Shown here one piece after another: positions 48,601 through 52,109 of a DNA stretch of 64,000 bases. The position numbers and the translations under genes are program-made. Every line of letters starts with the position of its first letter. Within the stretch, counting starts at the first letter, position 1. The stretch comes from Schistocerca nitens (Eukaryota; Arthropoda; Insecta; Orthoptera; Acrididae): NCBI RefSeq assembly GCF_023898315.1, contig NC_064618.1:247045076-247109075 (forward strand), given 5' to 3'. The notes beneath the pieces are model-generated. The model was not told where the DNA came from. It made no database searches and worked only from the letters and a program-made list of their open reading frames with translations.

Positions 48601-49612
48601 AGGACACACTGGGTTTTGTGTTCTCCCATGGCTGCAAAGACTCGTCAGGTGCAGGTCTGCGCATTTCACGCACTTTGGCTGTAGTTAGCAGTTTTTGCTT
48701 GTGTGTTTGAACCTCTGGCAGCAATGGAATTGATCTGGACCTTCAGGCTTGTTGTATTTTTCTACTGTTATCCTAAACCTTAGTATACAGCGAAGACTAA
48801 ATACTCGCGTCCTCATTATTTTCTAGCACCACCAAGAAGTTCTGCTCCTTCTTGCAGCCTCTAATTCTTTCCTCTGTTGCACTATGAAACATTCGCCTGT
48901 GAGTTACTGCTTGACATCCTCCAGTTCCGCACTTGAAATTTGTGCACATTGTACTACAGAAATGTTTTTAAACCCTGCACTATTTAAGTTTTTCCTTATT
49001 TGACCCAAGGAATCCGTTGATGGTAGGTTAGCACACACATTACTCTGTATATACAGGGGTATTAATAAGAAATTGTGACCTATTTTCAAGAACCAAGAAG
49101 AAAATGATGTCTGAAATACTGTAGTATCTTTTATGGTTAACTTATGGGCACCATAGTGTCAACACCATTCCCAGCTGTTTTCAGCTGTATATTGCAGTAA
49201 CCTTCCATTAATTTTTTTAAATTGAAAGTAATTTAAACTTGTTTTGTGTTTAGGTTATTATGAAGTTGATACAAATGTGGTAAGAGAAACTATGAGAGTT
49301 GTTGTACCGCCTATTAAAGATTACAGCTCCGTTGGCATTTACATAGCAAGAGAATGTAAAAATGTACCAACATATTTGTTGGAGAAAGTTACTTCACCAG
49401 GTAAGAGGCATATATCAAAATTATTGTAATGATTGATGACATAATTTTTGAAAATACTAATCCAACTTTTCTGTATTACAGTTTTCAAAAGAAGTGTACT
49501 TGAAAACAATGCTAAGTTTGCAGAATTTGCAGGGAAGAAGATATTAGAAGTTGATCTCATTAATATGCCTGAGATTTTAGAGTATGAAGCTCAAAATCTG
49601 CAAGGTGCTTAA
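8482..49612 (+). CDS. ITM2: Integral membrane protein 2 (ITM2/BRI family, BRICHOS), 7 exons
   Basis: The joined exons are 8482-8568, 8745-8924, 9018-9143, 23789-23962, 24042-24156, 49254-49400 and 49482-49612. They give 960 nt, 319 residues, without a stop. Introns 1-4 are phase 0 and introns 5-6 are phase 1; all use GT..AG. The product is a type II membrane protein of the secretory pathway. It has a short cytosolic N-terminus, one membrane helix at about residues 59-82, a lumenal linker with Cys97 and an NET sequon at 145, then a BRICHOS domain (about 172-270). The BRICHOS domain shows FVHDFN, RCFVMPL (Cys202), LPP, and ARECKNVPTY (Cys262). A dibasic KR at 279-280 sits where ITM2 proproteins are cut by furin-type proteases, leaving a 39-residue tail. 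The start is well fixed: an in-frame TAA lies at 8470-8472 and an AAA precedes the ATG. It is longer than vertebrate ITM2 proteins (about 265 residues), mainly in the acidic linker. Family members act as proproteins and chaperone-like BRICHOS carriers; this one's specific role is inferred only from homology. Confidence 0.93.
8745..8924 (+). CDS. ITM2: ITM2 exon 2: membrane helix
   Basis: It encodes residues 30-89. A basic stretch RTRARR is followed by the hydrophobic helix (about TICLFLTALLVMSIGIIAGV) and then YLYRQFARSQ. Positive charge on the N-terminal side fits type II (N-in) topology. The acceptor is TTGTTACAG and the donor GTAATC. Intron 1 is 176 nt. Confidence 0.92.
9018..9143 (+). CDS. 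ITM2: ITM2 exon 3: juxtamembrane lumenal segment
   Basis: It encodes residues 90-131, beginning VQRFRGWC with the conserved-type juxtamembrane Cys97, followed by a polar, acidic linker. Intron 2 before it is 93 nt. The donor GTAAGT at 9144 opens the 14.6-kb intron 3. Confidence 0.9.
9216..9260 (+). repeat. Poly-T/C tract
   Basis: A run of 27 T residues is followed by a C-rich run and CTCCAG in intron 3. It may be the reverse-strand poly(A) tail of a lost retrotransposon, but no element body is recognisable next to it. Confidence 0.85.
9366..9385 (+). repeat. Poly-G run
   Basis: A run of 20 G residues in intron 3 of ITM2. Such a run can form quadruplex structures and is also prone to sequencing-length error. 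Confidence 0.9.
9643..9893 (+). mobile_element. tRNA-derived SINE with perfect target duplication
   Basis: The head carries RNA polymerase III promoter boxes: A box TGGTGCAGTGG (9653-9663) and B box GGTTCAATCCC (9697-9707), about 33 nt apart as in tRNA genes. A non-tRNA body follows (9716-9866), then an (ACC)n tail (9867-9892). The element is bounded by an exact 11-bp duplication CACTGTTTGTA at 9632-9642 and 9894-9904, the mark of LINE-assisted insertion. The tail differs from poly(A), so the partner LINE should recognise an ACC-like 3' end. It lies in the sense orientation in ITM2 intron 3. Confidence 0.92.
10357..10396 (+). repeat. SINE 3'-end relic
   Basis: The short stretch TTGTTGATGATGGGACATTAAACACTAA-like sequence, followed by CTCCTCCACC, parallels the SINE 3' end at 9843-9880. 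The upstream body is unrecognisable. Confidence 0.4.
10397..10996. other. Intron 3 sequence, little recognised
   Basis: It contains a G-rich patch (10514-10530) and a stretch at 10690-10770 that I suspect is a dispersed-repeat 3' end (GGGCACTAAGTGCC followed by AATAAAATC). That suspicion cannot be proven from this window. Confidence 0.35.
11005..11514. mobile_element. Non-autonomous hAT element (MITE)
   Basis: The terminal inverted repeats are CAGTGTGCGATTTGCG at the left and, read from the right end, CAGGGTGCGATTTGTG. The element is flanked by a perfect 8-bp duplication CCTTGTGG at 10997-11004 and 11515-11522. An 8-bp duplication with CAGNG termini is the signature of the hAT superfamily. 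The 510-bp interior has no coding capacity, so transposase must come from elsewhere. Runs of G and C just inside the ends (11020-11030, 11031-11041 and 11490-11500) may pair. Confidence 0.92.
11851..12245 (+). pseudogene. Penelope-like reverse transcriptase remnant
   Basis: The frame 11851-12177 reads KPLIWFRIVVDIFVIW, where Penelope-type enzymes have a W-x-R-Y-x-D-D-x-F block. The catalytic YxDD has decayed to VVDI. It continues through QVTFLDANLHLKG and HIKHTNHQQCVHFNS, matching the FLD and YRKPT..YLHF-like blocks. After a frame change, KALVETLTERNYPPNFVQKQ (12181-12240) matches the thumb region. The 5' half of the RT is missing or unrecognisable. Confidence 0.75.
12252..12301 (+). repeat. 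(TC)n microsatellite
   Basis: About 25 TC units inside Penelope copy 1, followed by a C-rich stretch to 12345. Confidence 0.98.
12600..12830 (+). pseudogene. Penelope GIY-YIG endonuclease remnant
   Basis: It contains a KTCPIH block (about 12613-12632), the cysteine-containing motif that precedes the GIY-YIG domain in these elements, then badly decayed endonuclease sequence. The counterpart at 43079-43327 preserves the reading frame better. Confidence 0.55.
13331..15740. other. Intron 3 sequence, nothing recognised
   Basis: It contains a G-rich patch at 13731-13752. Open frames such as 14342-14641 (minus) lack recognisable domains. No terminal repeats were found by eye. Confidence 0.4.
15741..15800 (+). 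repeat. Dispersed repeat end
   Basis: The stretch beginning CAGAATGAGATTTTCACTCT (near 15738) and running to about 15800 looks like a conserved end of a repeat I associate with orthopteran genomes. The assignment rests on memory, since no second copy was found in this window. Confidence 0.35.
16120..16400 (+). repeat. Purine-rich (GGA/GAG) tract
   Basis: About 280 bp with strong G+A bias on the + strand and several G runs (16227-16262, 16371-16384). The minus-strand open frames here (15999-16606) are proline/serine-rich artefacts of this composition. It may be low-complexity sequence inside a decayed retroelement. Confidence 0.7.
16410..18280. other. Intron 3 sequence, mostly unrecognised
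   Basis: No exon is supported. A stretch at 16860-17390 has unusual composition and ends with ATTGGTGTCAGATTAC (17369-17384), which resembles an LTR-retrotransposon primer-binding region, but no paired LTR was seen. An A run lies at 18143-18158. Confidence 0.35.
18283..18328 (+). repeat. (ATG)n microsatellite
   Basis: About 15 perfect ATG units. The poly-methionine open frame at 18283-18489 is an artefact of this repeat. Confidence 0.97.
18490..20770. other. Intron 3 sequence, nothing recognised
   Basis: AT-rich. It contains a short TTA repeat at 19157-19172. Open frames at 19061-19402 (minus) and 19965-20285 (plus) have no recognisable domain and no codon pattern that I would trust. Confidence 0.4.
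20771..22211 (-). mobile_element. DNA transposon with about 110-bp inverted repeats
   Basis: The left end GGGTTAATCCATATG (20771) pairs with the right end, read inward as GGGTCAATCCAAATG from 22211. The match continues for about 110 bp with small gaps through the shared blocks TTGACCATTTTTAAATAT, ATATGTG, CCTATAT and GTTCAAA/GTTCAAAAC, to a T run. Flanks show at most AAA on both sides, so the duplication length is uncertain. Inside is one long open frame on the minus strand (about 22090-21609) and about 800 bp of AT-rich sequence. The superfamily is not resolved. Confidence 0.75.
21609..22090 (-). CDS. Unrecognised open frame inside long-TIR element
   Basis: About 160 codons remain open on the minus strand, with no ATG near the upstream edge, so this is probably a C-terminal part of a larger transposon protein. 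Visible features are FTEWQPFSF, GTRHLHKF, and then LNDIVACVCDGQWWLAEVE, a pattern resembling small barrel (tudor/SH3-like) folds. VPMKNVLRKLSVLELTTATG follows, and the frame ends at TAA near 21609. I recall similar sequences in arthropod repeats but cannot name the family. No catalytic triad is visible. Confidence 0.45.
22480..23121 (+). mobile_element. Penelope-like 3' fragment, copy 2
   Basis: It is collinear with 12770-13300 and, reversed, with 43150-42600. Shared cues are GAATGGCCA, CACTACCTGTGCCATATGGA (near 22624-22643; compare 12871-12890), and a C-rich 3' region ending in a (TG)n microsatellite. Endonuclease and RT coding parts are almost gone. Confidence 0.65.
23082..23121 (+). repeat. 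(TG)n microsatellite
   Basis: About 20 TG units at the 3' end of Penelope copy 2. Copy 3 also carries a CA/TG run at its end (42583-42612), so the dinucleotide appears to be part of the element terminus. Confidence 0.97.
23122..23605. other. Intron 3 sequence, nothing recognised
   Basis: AT-rich, with no exon or repeat signature. Confidence 0.4.
23606..23720 (+). repeat. 115-nt polypyrimidine tract with (CT)n
   Basis: An almost pure C/T tract containing about 25 CT units (23615-23664). It ends 68 nt before the exon 4 acceptor of ITM2. It lies on the transcribed sense strand, so it could bind polypyrimidine-tract proteins. Confidence 0.95.
23720..23750 (+). repeat. A/T hairpin before ITM2 exon 4
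   Basis: CAAG followed by nine A and TTA mirrors TAA followed by eight T and CTTG, giving an almost perfect inverted repeat with one bulge and no real loop. It sits between the pyrimidine tract and the branch-point region of intron 3. Confidence 0.85.
23789..23962 (+). CDS. ITM2: ITM2 exon 4: acidic linker and BRICHOS entry
   Basis: It encodes residues 132-189, an acidic linker (SDDDELNET) with one N-glycosylation sequon. This is followed by KEEFEMDLVNEDFEKIDVPEF, GGRRGR (179-182 match R-x-x-R) and FVHDFN, the usual BRICHOS entry. The acceptor is TTATTTTCAG, behind an unusual pyrimidine tract and hairpin at 23606-23750. The donor is GTAAGC. Confidence 0.92.
24042..24156 (+). CDS. ITM2: ITM2 exon 5: BRICHOS, first cysteine
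   Basis: It encodes residues 190-227 plus the first base of codon 228. It shows NKT (a sequon), VDLDSQRCFVMPL with Cys202, and SRVLPPHSMLDLIKKM. Intron 4 is only 79 nt. The donor GTAAGT at 24157 is phase 1 and opens the 25-kb intron 5. Confidence 0.92.
24157..24635. other. Start of intron 5, nothing recognised
   Basis: AT-rich intron sequence after the exon 5 donor, with no repeat signature that I can name. Confidence 0.45.
24640..24960 (+). mobile_element. Probable LINE 5' leader fragment
   Basis: The stretch with CTGCGAGTCCGGGGGTTAGA and GTCGTAAGAGGCAACTAAAA (24697-24760) resembles the 5' untranslated start of an I-clade LINE that I recall from orthopteran genomes, possibly the family at 32800-37890. 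The two do not overlap in sequence here, so the link is inference. Confidence 0.4.
24961..25369. other. GC-rich stretch left of the CR1-like LINE
   Basis: Noticeably richer in CpG and GC than nearby intron sequence (25170-25340). The minus-strand open frame 24921-25211 has no recognisable domain. It may be part of another repeat. Confidence 0.35.
25370..26738 (-). mobile_element. CR1-like LINE, inverted 5' part, segment 2 (endonuclease to RT start)
   Basis: It encodes an apurinic-type endonuclease and the beginning of the reverse transcriptase on the minus strand. The frame runs from IVNCRSVYRKVPELF (26738) through LKPDVNS, GGGVFIAIR, YRPPG, LGGDFNLPDIDW and GISDHKAV. A spacer region leads to GKATGPDGIP, the first RT block, after a one-base frameshift near 25430. 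Similarity stops near 25370. Upstream coding sequence continues at 30044, on the far side of the RTE insertion. Confidence 0.85.
26758..29721 (-). pseudogene. RTE endonuclease-reverse transcriptase with a single TGA
   Basis: The frame spans 988 codons including the final stop, broken only by TGA at 27873-27871. Copy 2 has CGA (Arg) at that place, so a single CpG transition explains the loss. The endonuclease lies at about residues 38-280, with AWNVRSL (Asn46), SEVRW (Glu75), GDWNS (179-183) and SDHN (271-274). The RT contains APGVDNIPLE, DQFGFRRN, FADDIV (catalytic, about 733-738), and GYKMNINKSKT. A C-terminal domain ends RVAWRAASNQSQD. There is no separate ORF1, as usual for RTE. The start is one of three tandem ATGs at 29721. 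Confidence 0.92.
29722..30033 (-). other. 5' UTR of RTE copy 1
   Basis: The leader is closely shared with 60695-61002 of copy 2, including CATGGACCTTGCCGTTGG near the 5' end. Open frames on either strand here are not conserved in a coding manner. Confidence 0.7.
30034..31451 (-). mobile_element. CR1-like LINE, inverted 5' part, segment 1 (5' UTR and ORF1)
   Basis: This is the 5' end of the same LINE. A 5' UTR of about 375 nt (31451-31076) is followed by ORF1 from ATG 31075 to about 30139. The start of the ORF2 leader (NNNINVLIVN) then breaks exactly at the RTE target site, and its next residues resume at 26738. Confidence 0.85.
30139..31075 (-). pseudogene. CR1-like LINE ORF1 with SGNH esterase domain
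   Basis: The N-terminus MDRMCDCCVRTQEELATV combines a cysteine cluster with a short coiled coil. An in-frame TGA follows after about 38 codons. Beyond it, the frame shows LLVIGSSNVRR (block I of SGNH hydrolases), a frameshift, then VCLPGG and VAHVSTND (oxyanion block), and finally GVHYTPEA, standing for the D-x-x-H block. Esterase-bearing ORF1 proteins are known from CR1-group LINEs and are thought to serve RNA or membrane contacts. At least one stop and two frame shifts are present. Confidence 0.8.
31452..32787 (+). mobile_element. CR1-like LINE, 3' part in + orientation
   Basis: The sequence starts abruptly in the RT at FKKG..TDVQNYRPISLT (31454) and runs to the family's 3' end with a GATGTA repeat tail (32758-32787). 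It lies head to head with the inverted 5' part. The RT blocks missing between the two parts are only those between DGIP and FKKG. This arrangement is discussed as a twin-priming-like inversion. Confidence 0.88.
31553..32650 (+). pseudogene. CR1-like reverse transcriptase, one in-frame TGA
   Basis: This 366-codon frame is open except for TGA at 32033-32035, within LQ-stop-IDAW, where relatives have arginine (CGA to TGA, a CpG-type change). Visible blocks are NQHGFRKRQSCETQ, VFLDFRKAFDTVPH, SGVPQGSVIGPLLF, LRLFADDA (catalytic FADD), a YLRVRIRSDLKWNDH palm end, and the C-terminal RR..ALFVTGSFSNRESIT segment. Two further stops lie upstream (TGA at 31466-31468 and TAG near 31544-31549). Confidence 0.88.
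33140..34207 (+). pseudogene. I-clade LINE ORF1 (gag-like)
   Basis: It starts MKRTKSSLSGDLMVPAVSKK at 33140 and runs, with several frameshifts and stops, to TAA at 34205-34207. The most coherent piece (33327-33647) has RSGAVLIQTASPAQSWALL and DIPVSVTPHNSLN, which match the RNA-recognition-like region of I-element gag proteins. A lysine-rich tail follows near 34000-34060. No CCHC knuckle is preserved. Confidence 0.7.
34228..37587 (+). pseudogene. I-clade LINE ORF2: endonuclease, RT, RNase H
   Basis: The endonuclease (34228-34900) shows ILQWNCGGFFHHL, ALQETWFP and LLGDVNAHNPLWGG. The RT (35500-36230) shows APGPDRIHSQM and NGVPQGSVMSA, but then jumps from INGL to a TGFQFS-like segment, so the catalytic YxDD block is deleted. 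RNase H (36760-37140) shows AELAAISCDLECI, TDP and FVWTPGHVGIPDNKFADRLA. The C-terminus has CHCGSHMTVVHILLDCP, a CCHC-type knuckle. Numerous stops are present. Confidence 0.82.
37894..39720. other. Intron 5 sequence, mostly unrecognised
   Basis: It includes a G run at 38262-38274 with a GAG-rich patch. A possible LINE RT scrap at 39090-39210 reads GVTQG..., then LFLFTDTT at the spacing expected for GVPQG to FADDT. Nothing else is recognised. Confidence 0.4.
39725..39990 (-). repeat. Decayed Penelope-like terminus with microsatellite
   Basis: The stretch GGAAATTCCTGGATGGAATA and ACCACTCACC, leading into a TC run (39901-39933), resembles the 3' terminal region of the Penelope-like copy at 42425-42612, in the same (minus) orientation. 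It is strongly diverged. Confidence 0.4.
39901..39960 (+). repeat. (CT)n and C-rich tract
   Basis: About 16 CT units followed by C-rich sequence. Confidence 0.97.
40000..41930. other. Intron 5 sequence, nothing recognised
   Basis: No repeat signature and no frame with coding quality were seen. The open frame 40464-40769 has no domain. Confidence 0.4.
41945..42120 (-). repeat. Second decayed Penelope-like terminus
   Basis: CAACAACTCACTC, GTTGATGGCTTTCGGAC and then AATATTATGAGAAAGAAAGT with GCTGCTCACC parallel the terminus at 42446-42560 (AATATTATGAAAAGGATAGT, CGCTACTCACC, GCTTTCGGCC). Two terminus-like copies about 375 bp apart recall the partly tandem ends typical of Penelope insertions. 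Confidence 0.5.
42583..42612 (+). repeat. (CA)n microsatellite
   Basis: About 15 CA units next to a run of C, at the 3' end of Penelope copy 3. Confidence 0.97.
43079..43340 (-). pseudogene. GIY-YIG endonuclease of Penelope-like copy 3
   Basis: Upstream on the minus strand, RPRCKTCPIH (near 43325-43300 in an adjacent frame) is the cysteine motif that precedes the nuclease in Penelope-like proteins. The frame 43327-43079 then reads CNHCAAFYMDITTNKLSVCM and NGHRQTMAKKQLGHPIAEH. These residues fit the strand-turn, the R/H helix and the terminal H of the GIY-YIG fold, but the GIY and YIG motifs themselves are altered. Frameshifts separate the parts. Confidence 0.6.
43900..44721 (-). pseudogene. 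Jockey-type RT C-terminal part
   Basis: It resumes at YINDIPKWQ directly after the DNA transposon. A decayed LYADDT-type catalytic block follows (LMLMIQL-like), then SETYLGLTL, and a C-terminal segment with ILRTVADANR and HIKELLGKPPILTYIKRKS. Stops are frequent. Confidence 0.7.
44724..46166 (-). mobile_element. Tc1/mariner-group element with about 100-bp inverted repeats
   Basis: The left terminus CAGGGTGCTCCATTTATCTT (44724) mirrors the right terminus, read inward from 46166 as CAGAGTGTCCCATTTATCTT. The match continues for about 100 bp (GACCACCCTAAATAACTGTT and onward). TA flanks both sides. Removing the element with one TA restores the Jockey reading frame PALYSLYINDIP, proving a TA target duplication. 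The 1.44-kb interior carries a minus-strand transposase relic. Confidence 0.93.
44870..45790 (-). pseudogene. Tc1/mariner-group transposase remnant
   Basis: The N-terminus near 45760-45500 (EMLRIYGECK, AERYPDKNPPSRRIF-like) leads to the frame 45476-45084. That frame holds ASVAMNPHVSTQQLEHEIGI (helix-turn-helix), HPYLVRLHGNDFQNRAQLCQ and HVLFTNECSFSNKGQ. Relatives have FTDE at the last of these, so the first catalytic Asp has become Asn. The sequence goes on with LRQVEHQRQWRVNVWCGMLG and GPYFINGSLNGT, and then stops at the inverted repeat without the C-terminal third that should contain the last acidic residue. Two or more stops are present. Confidence 0.8.
46170..47950 (-). pseudogene. Jockey-type endonuclease and N-terminal RT remnant
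   Basis: On the minus strand the sequence shows scraps of the endonuclease (GGGLVLIVR near 47810, SGT.IPSMGT near 47570), a spacer, and then RT blocks. LGTDKVCIPYLKHLPPHLTA and WKTAQVVTLPKPNK lead to a YRP block near 46570. PALYSL follows, directly at the transposon insertion. Several stops are present. Confidence 0.7.
47987..49075 (-). pseudogene. Jockey-type LINE gag (ORF1) remnant
   Basis: The frame 49089-48904 shows LNSAGFKNISVVQCAQISSA. Then, across frameshifts, a zinc-knuckle relic is seen (GPDQFHCCQRFKHTSKNC and PKCVKCA), the CCHC motif of nucleic-acid binding gags. A proline-rich segment and a helical C-terminus (48382-47987) ending FREIKALFVGLNMSTLVQKD follow. The order matches Jockey/insect LINE gags. 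Confidence 0.7.
49254..49400 (+). CDS. ITM2: ITM2 exon 6: BRICHOS, second cysteine
   Basis: It encodes the rest of codon 228 through residue 276 plus one base. It shows RETMRVVVPPIKDYSSVGIY and ARECKNVPTY with Cys262, the partner expected to pair with Cys202. The acceptor is TTTTGTGTTTAG and the donor GTAAGA, phase 1. A truncated Jockey LINE ends fewer than 200 nt upstream. Confidence 0.92.
49482..49612 (+). CDS. ITM2: ITM2 exon 7: C-terminal propeptide and stop
   Basis: It completes codon 277 and encodes residues 278-319, then TAA at 49610-49612. The dibasic FKR|S site sits at its start. The following 39 residues contain no cysteine and are followed by TAATAATG. Intron 6 is 81 nt. Confidence 0.92.
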
Positions 49613-50290
49613 TAATGTGTGGAGAACAGTGACATATTTATTGTATTATTTGTTACCAGCATATATAAGACCTGTTTTAGGCAGAGTTTGCTGCTGTTAG
49701 TAACTTTTATTGTTTCATAAGTCTGGTGGTTTGGAAGACTGAGCAGTATGCTGAAATATATGTTAAGTTTTAGGTGTTCTGGTAAAGAGACTGTGGGTGC
49801 AGATGTAAATGAAATGAAATGTATATTCCTTCATTTGTTAAAATGGAGAAAGCTCAGAATTCTACTTAAGATTAGAATCTCAGTTATTCCTTACATATCA
49901 GAATATACCTTTCAGTCCAAATTGATAATGGAGCATTTACCCCTCAGAGAAAGTGGTGACAGTTTGTTAGGTACAAATTTCAATACTTTTACTTTTTTTG
50001 TCCTTATGAGGAAAGAGCTTACTCTACTGTGACAAAAAAATCGTTCCATTCAGTACAGATATCCATGTGGAAGTGTTAAAGAGTTTTGGGATTAGACATT
50101 CAGTAGAAAACATTTTAGTTCCTTTAGATATGAATTTATATACTAAAGAGTTTAAATGTATTTTATTTGCAGATAATAGTTTACATGTTGAACTCTTGTT
50201 GTTTATATACTTTTAGAATAACATCCATGTTACTTTACAATATAAAATTGTAGTTTCCAATTTCAGAAAATAAAAATCATATAACAGTAA
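49613..50290 (+). other. ITM2: ITM2 3' UTR with poly(A) signal
   Basis: This is the AT-rich trailer of the ITM2 gene. A canonical AATAAA lies at 50269-50274, about 657 nt after the stop codon, so cleavage is expected near 50290. No earlier canonical hexamer was seen on this strand. Confidence 0.55.
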
Positions 50291-50300
50291 TTAACAGTAA

Positions 50301-50380
50301 TTAAATAATAGGTTCACCATTTACAGCTTTTTGGCGGAGGTGGAACAACTTCTTAATCCATTTTTCCATTCGTTGCTGAT
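50301..50380 (-). CDS. Possible terminal coding exon of a convergent gene
   Basis: On the minus strand a strong acceptor (TTTTTTTTAGTTATTTTCAG, ending at 50381) is followed by 80 nt. They read, after a two-base split codon, QQRMEKWIKKLFHLRQKA, VNGEPII, and TAA at 50303-50301. The charged, helix-like sequence looks coding, and AATAAA lies about 135 nt downstream on the minus strand (50167-50162). I do not recognise the protein, and no upstream exon could be located in this window. It could also be chance. Confidence 0.35.
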
Positions 50381-50383
50381 CTG

Positions 50384-51566
50384 AAAATAACTAAAAAAAA
50401 AAGTATTCTTTATTTTAATCTGATTCGAAGAGTTTAAAGTATTACATTTTCAAACATAGAATCCAAAAGTCCACCTCAAACTTCCACGTTAAAATCTGCT
50501 GTGAAAACAGTTTCCATATTTAAATTATAAAAAATCCAAGTCTATTAATTTTGTAAACCAGAGATCATTTTCTGGAATATTTGCATATAAATCACTACAA
50601 GTGCACCAGTTTTAGTGAAGAGAGCTTTCTGATAATTATTAAGTAGGTGTTTATATTGTGCATTGAAAGGGGGGGGGGAGGGGGAGAGAATGGAAAGAGA
50701 AGGAACTGATATCAGCTGGATCAGGAGTTAATGCAGTGAAAATATGTGGCAGACTGTTATCTCCTGGTTACTACGCACCACTGCACACAGCGTTAATTGC
50801 AAATGTGCAGACTATCTCAATGCTCTCCTTGGCCGACCCATATTATTGTTACTCCTGGAGGTCGAACATAAATGTGCATCTACACTGAAAGGTTTGGATT
50901 CATTGCTCGCTGAGACATATAATTATATACGAATGTAAGGTACCTGTTCTTTTGGATATGTATGAAAGCAGTCATCTGCAGAATCCACAGCTGTGATGCA
51001 TATTTTGTAAATAGAAGCTGAAGGAGAGGAACTGATGATATCAGTTGCATTGGAACTTTATGCGGAGATGTTCACCATACACTGTATTGTATAATTGCTT
51101 TCAACGGGATAGTAATGTCCAGTTTTATATTAGAGAGGGACAGTGAAGTGGTGATATGCTATATAGCCATTAAATTAACACAAACTTAACAAATGGAAGA
51201 GCAATGTGCTAACTTTATGACCCTTCCAACACAAGATAAGTTGTATCTAAACTTTTTAAGGGTATTAGAACTCAGCATGAAGCAAACATCAAAAACACAG
51301 TGAGAAGAAATACAGGTAAGAAAAAAATAATACTATGGTATACATCTTAAGCAGAGGCTAATGAAGAGCAAAACCCCAAATCACCATAAATGGGCTCATT
51401 TTCTTCACTGTGATGAGTATTAATTTCAAGCTTCCTGACTTATTAAAACTGTATGCTGAACCAGGGCTTGAGCATGAAACTGTGCCTTTAAGAGAGCAAT
51501 GCTCTTGTCAACAGCTATCTAGGACCAATTCACAACTTAACCTCACCACTGCATTTCTACTGGTAC

Positions 51567-51570
<4 letters not shown>
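50384..51570. other. Intergenic stretch downstream of ITM2
   Basis: It contains a G-rich patch at 50670-50690. The open frame 50744-50938 (plus) has no recognisable domain. Nothing else is supported. Confidence 0.4.

Positions 51571-51618
<48 letters not shown>
51571..51618 (+). repeat. (AC)n microsatellite
   Basis: About 24 perfect AC units. Confidence 0.98.
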
Positions 51619-51620
<2 letters not shown>

Positions 51621-52109
51621 CATTGCAAAATATTAATTTTTGTAATCTGTTTCCTAACACCAAGCAGGCACTTCAATAAAACCTAAAAGTTTGATTTTTT
51701 TTAAAAAATGGATATTTAAACAATTGTCAATTATCCACCCTCAACTTATTTTCAGCATCAACTGCTCCATCAAATTTAATTTGCACTGCAGATTTTACAG
51801 ATTTATAAGTTAAAGATATTCTCCAAACATAAGTGACTGTTTAGAGATCCTATTCCAATCTTGTACTTTATTTTCTCTCTGACAGCAGAAGCCTGTGTGA
51901 TATGGTATTGAACAGTATGACATTGTAAGCAAAAGGGTTTTGCTGTGTAGTACAGGTATATGGTACTTTGTAACAGTATTGTGCCTATTTTTGTCCTATT
52001 CCATTCGCGGCTGTTGTCACTATCAATATAATTTTTCAGGGTATGTAAACAATATATAAAATTCTCAGATGCTTCTGCCACTGTTGCAAATGGCCTTCCT
52101 CAGGGTGTT

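Larger units (their letters stand above)
43900..49075 (-). mobile_element. Jockey-type LINE, 5' truncated, split by a DNA transposon
   Basis: On the minus strand an ORF1 gag (49075-47987), an endonuclease (about 47950-46950) and an RT (46900-43900) follow in order, all with stops and frameshifts. ORF1 is truncated at its 5' end near 49075. The RT is interrupted at 46167 by the element 44724-46166. Sequence beyond 43900 changes to Penelope copy 3. It lies antisense to ITM2 and ends less than 200 nt before exon 6. Confidence 0.78.
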
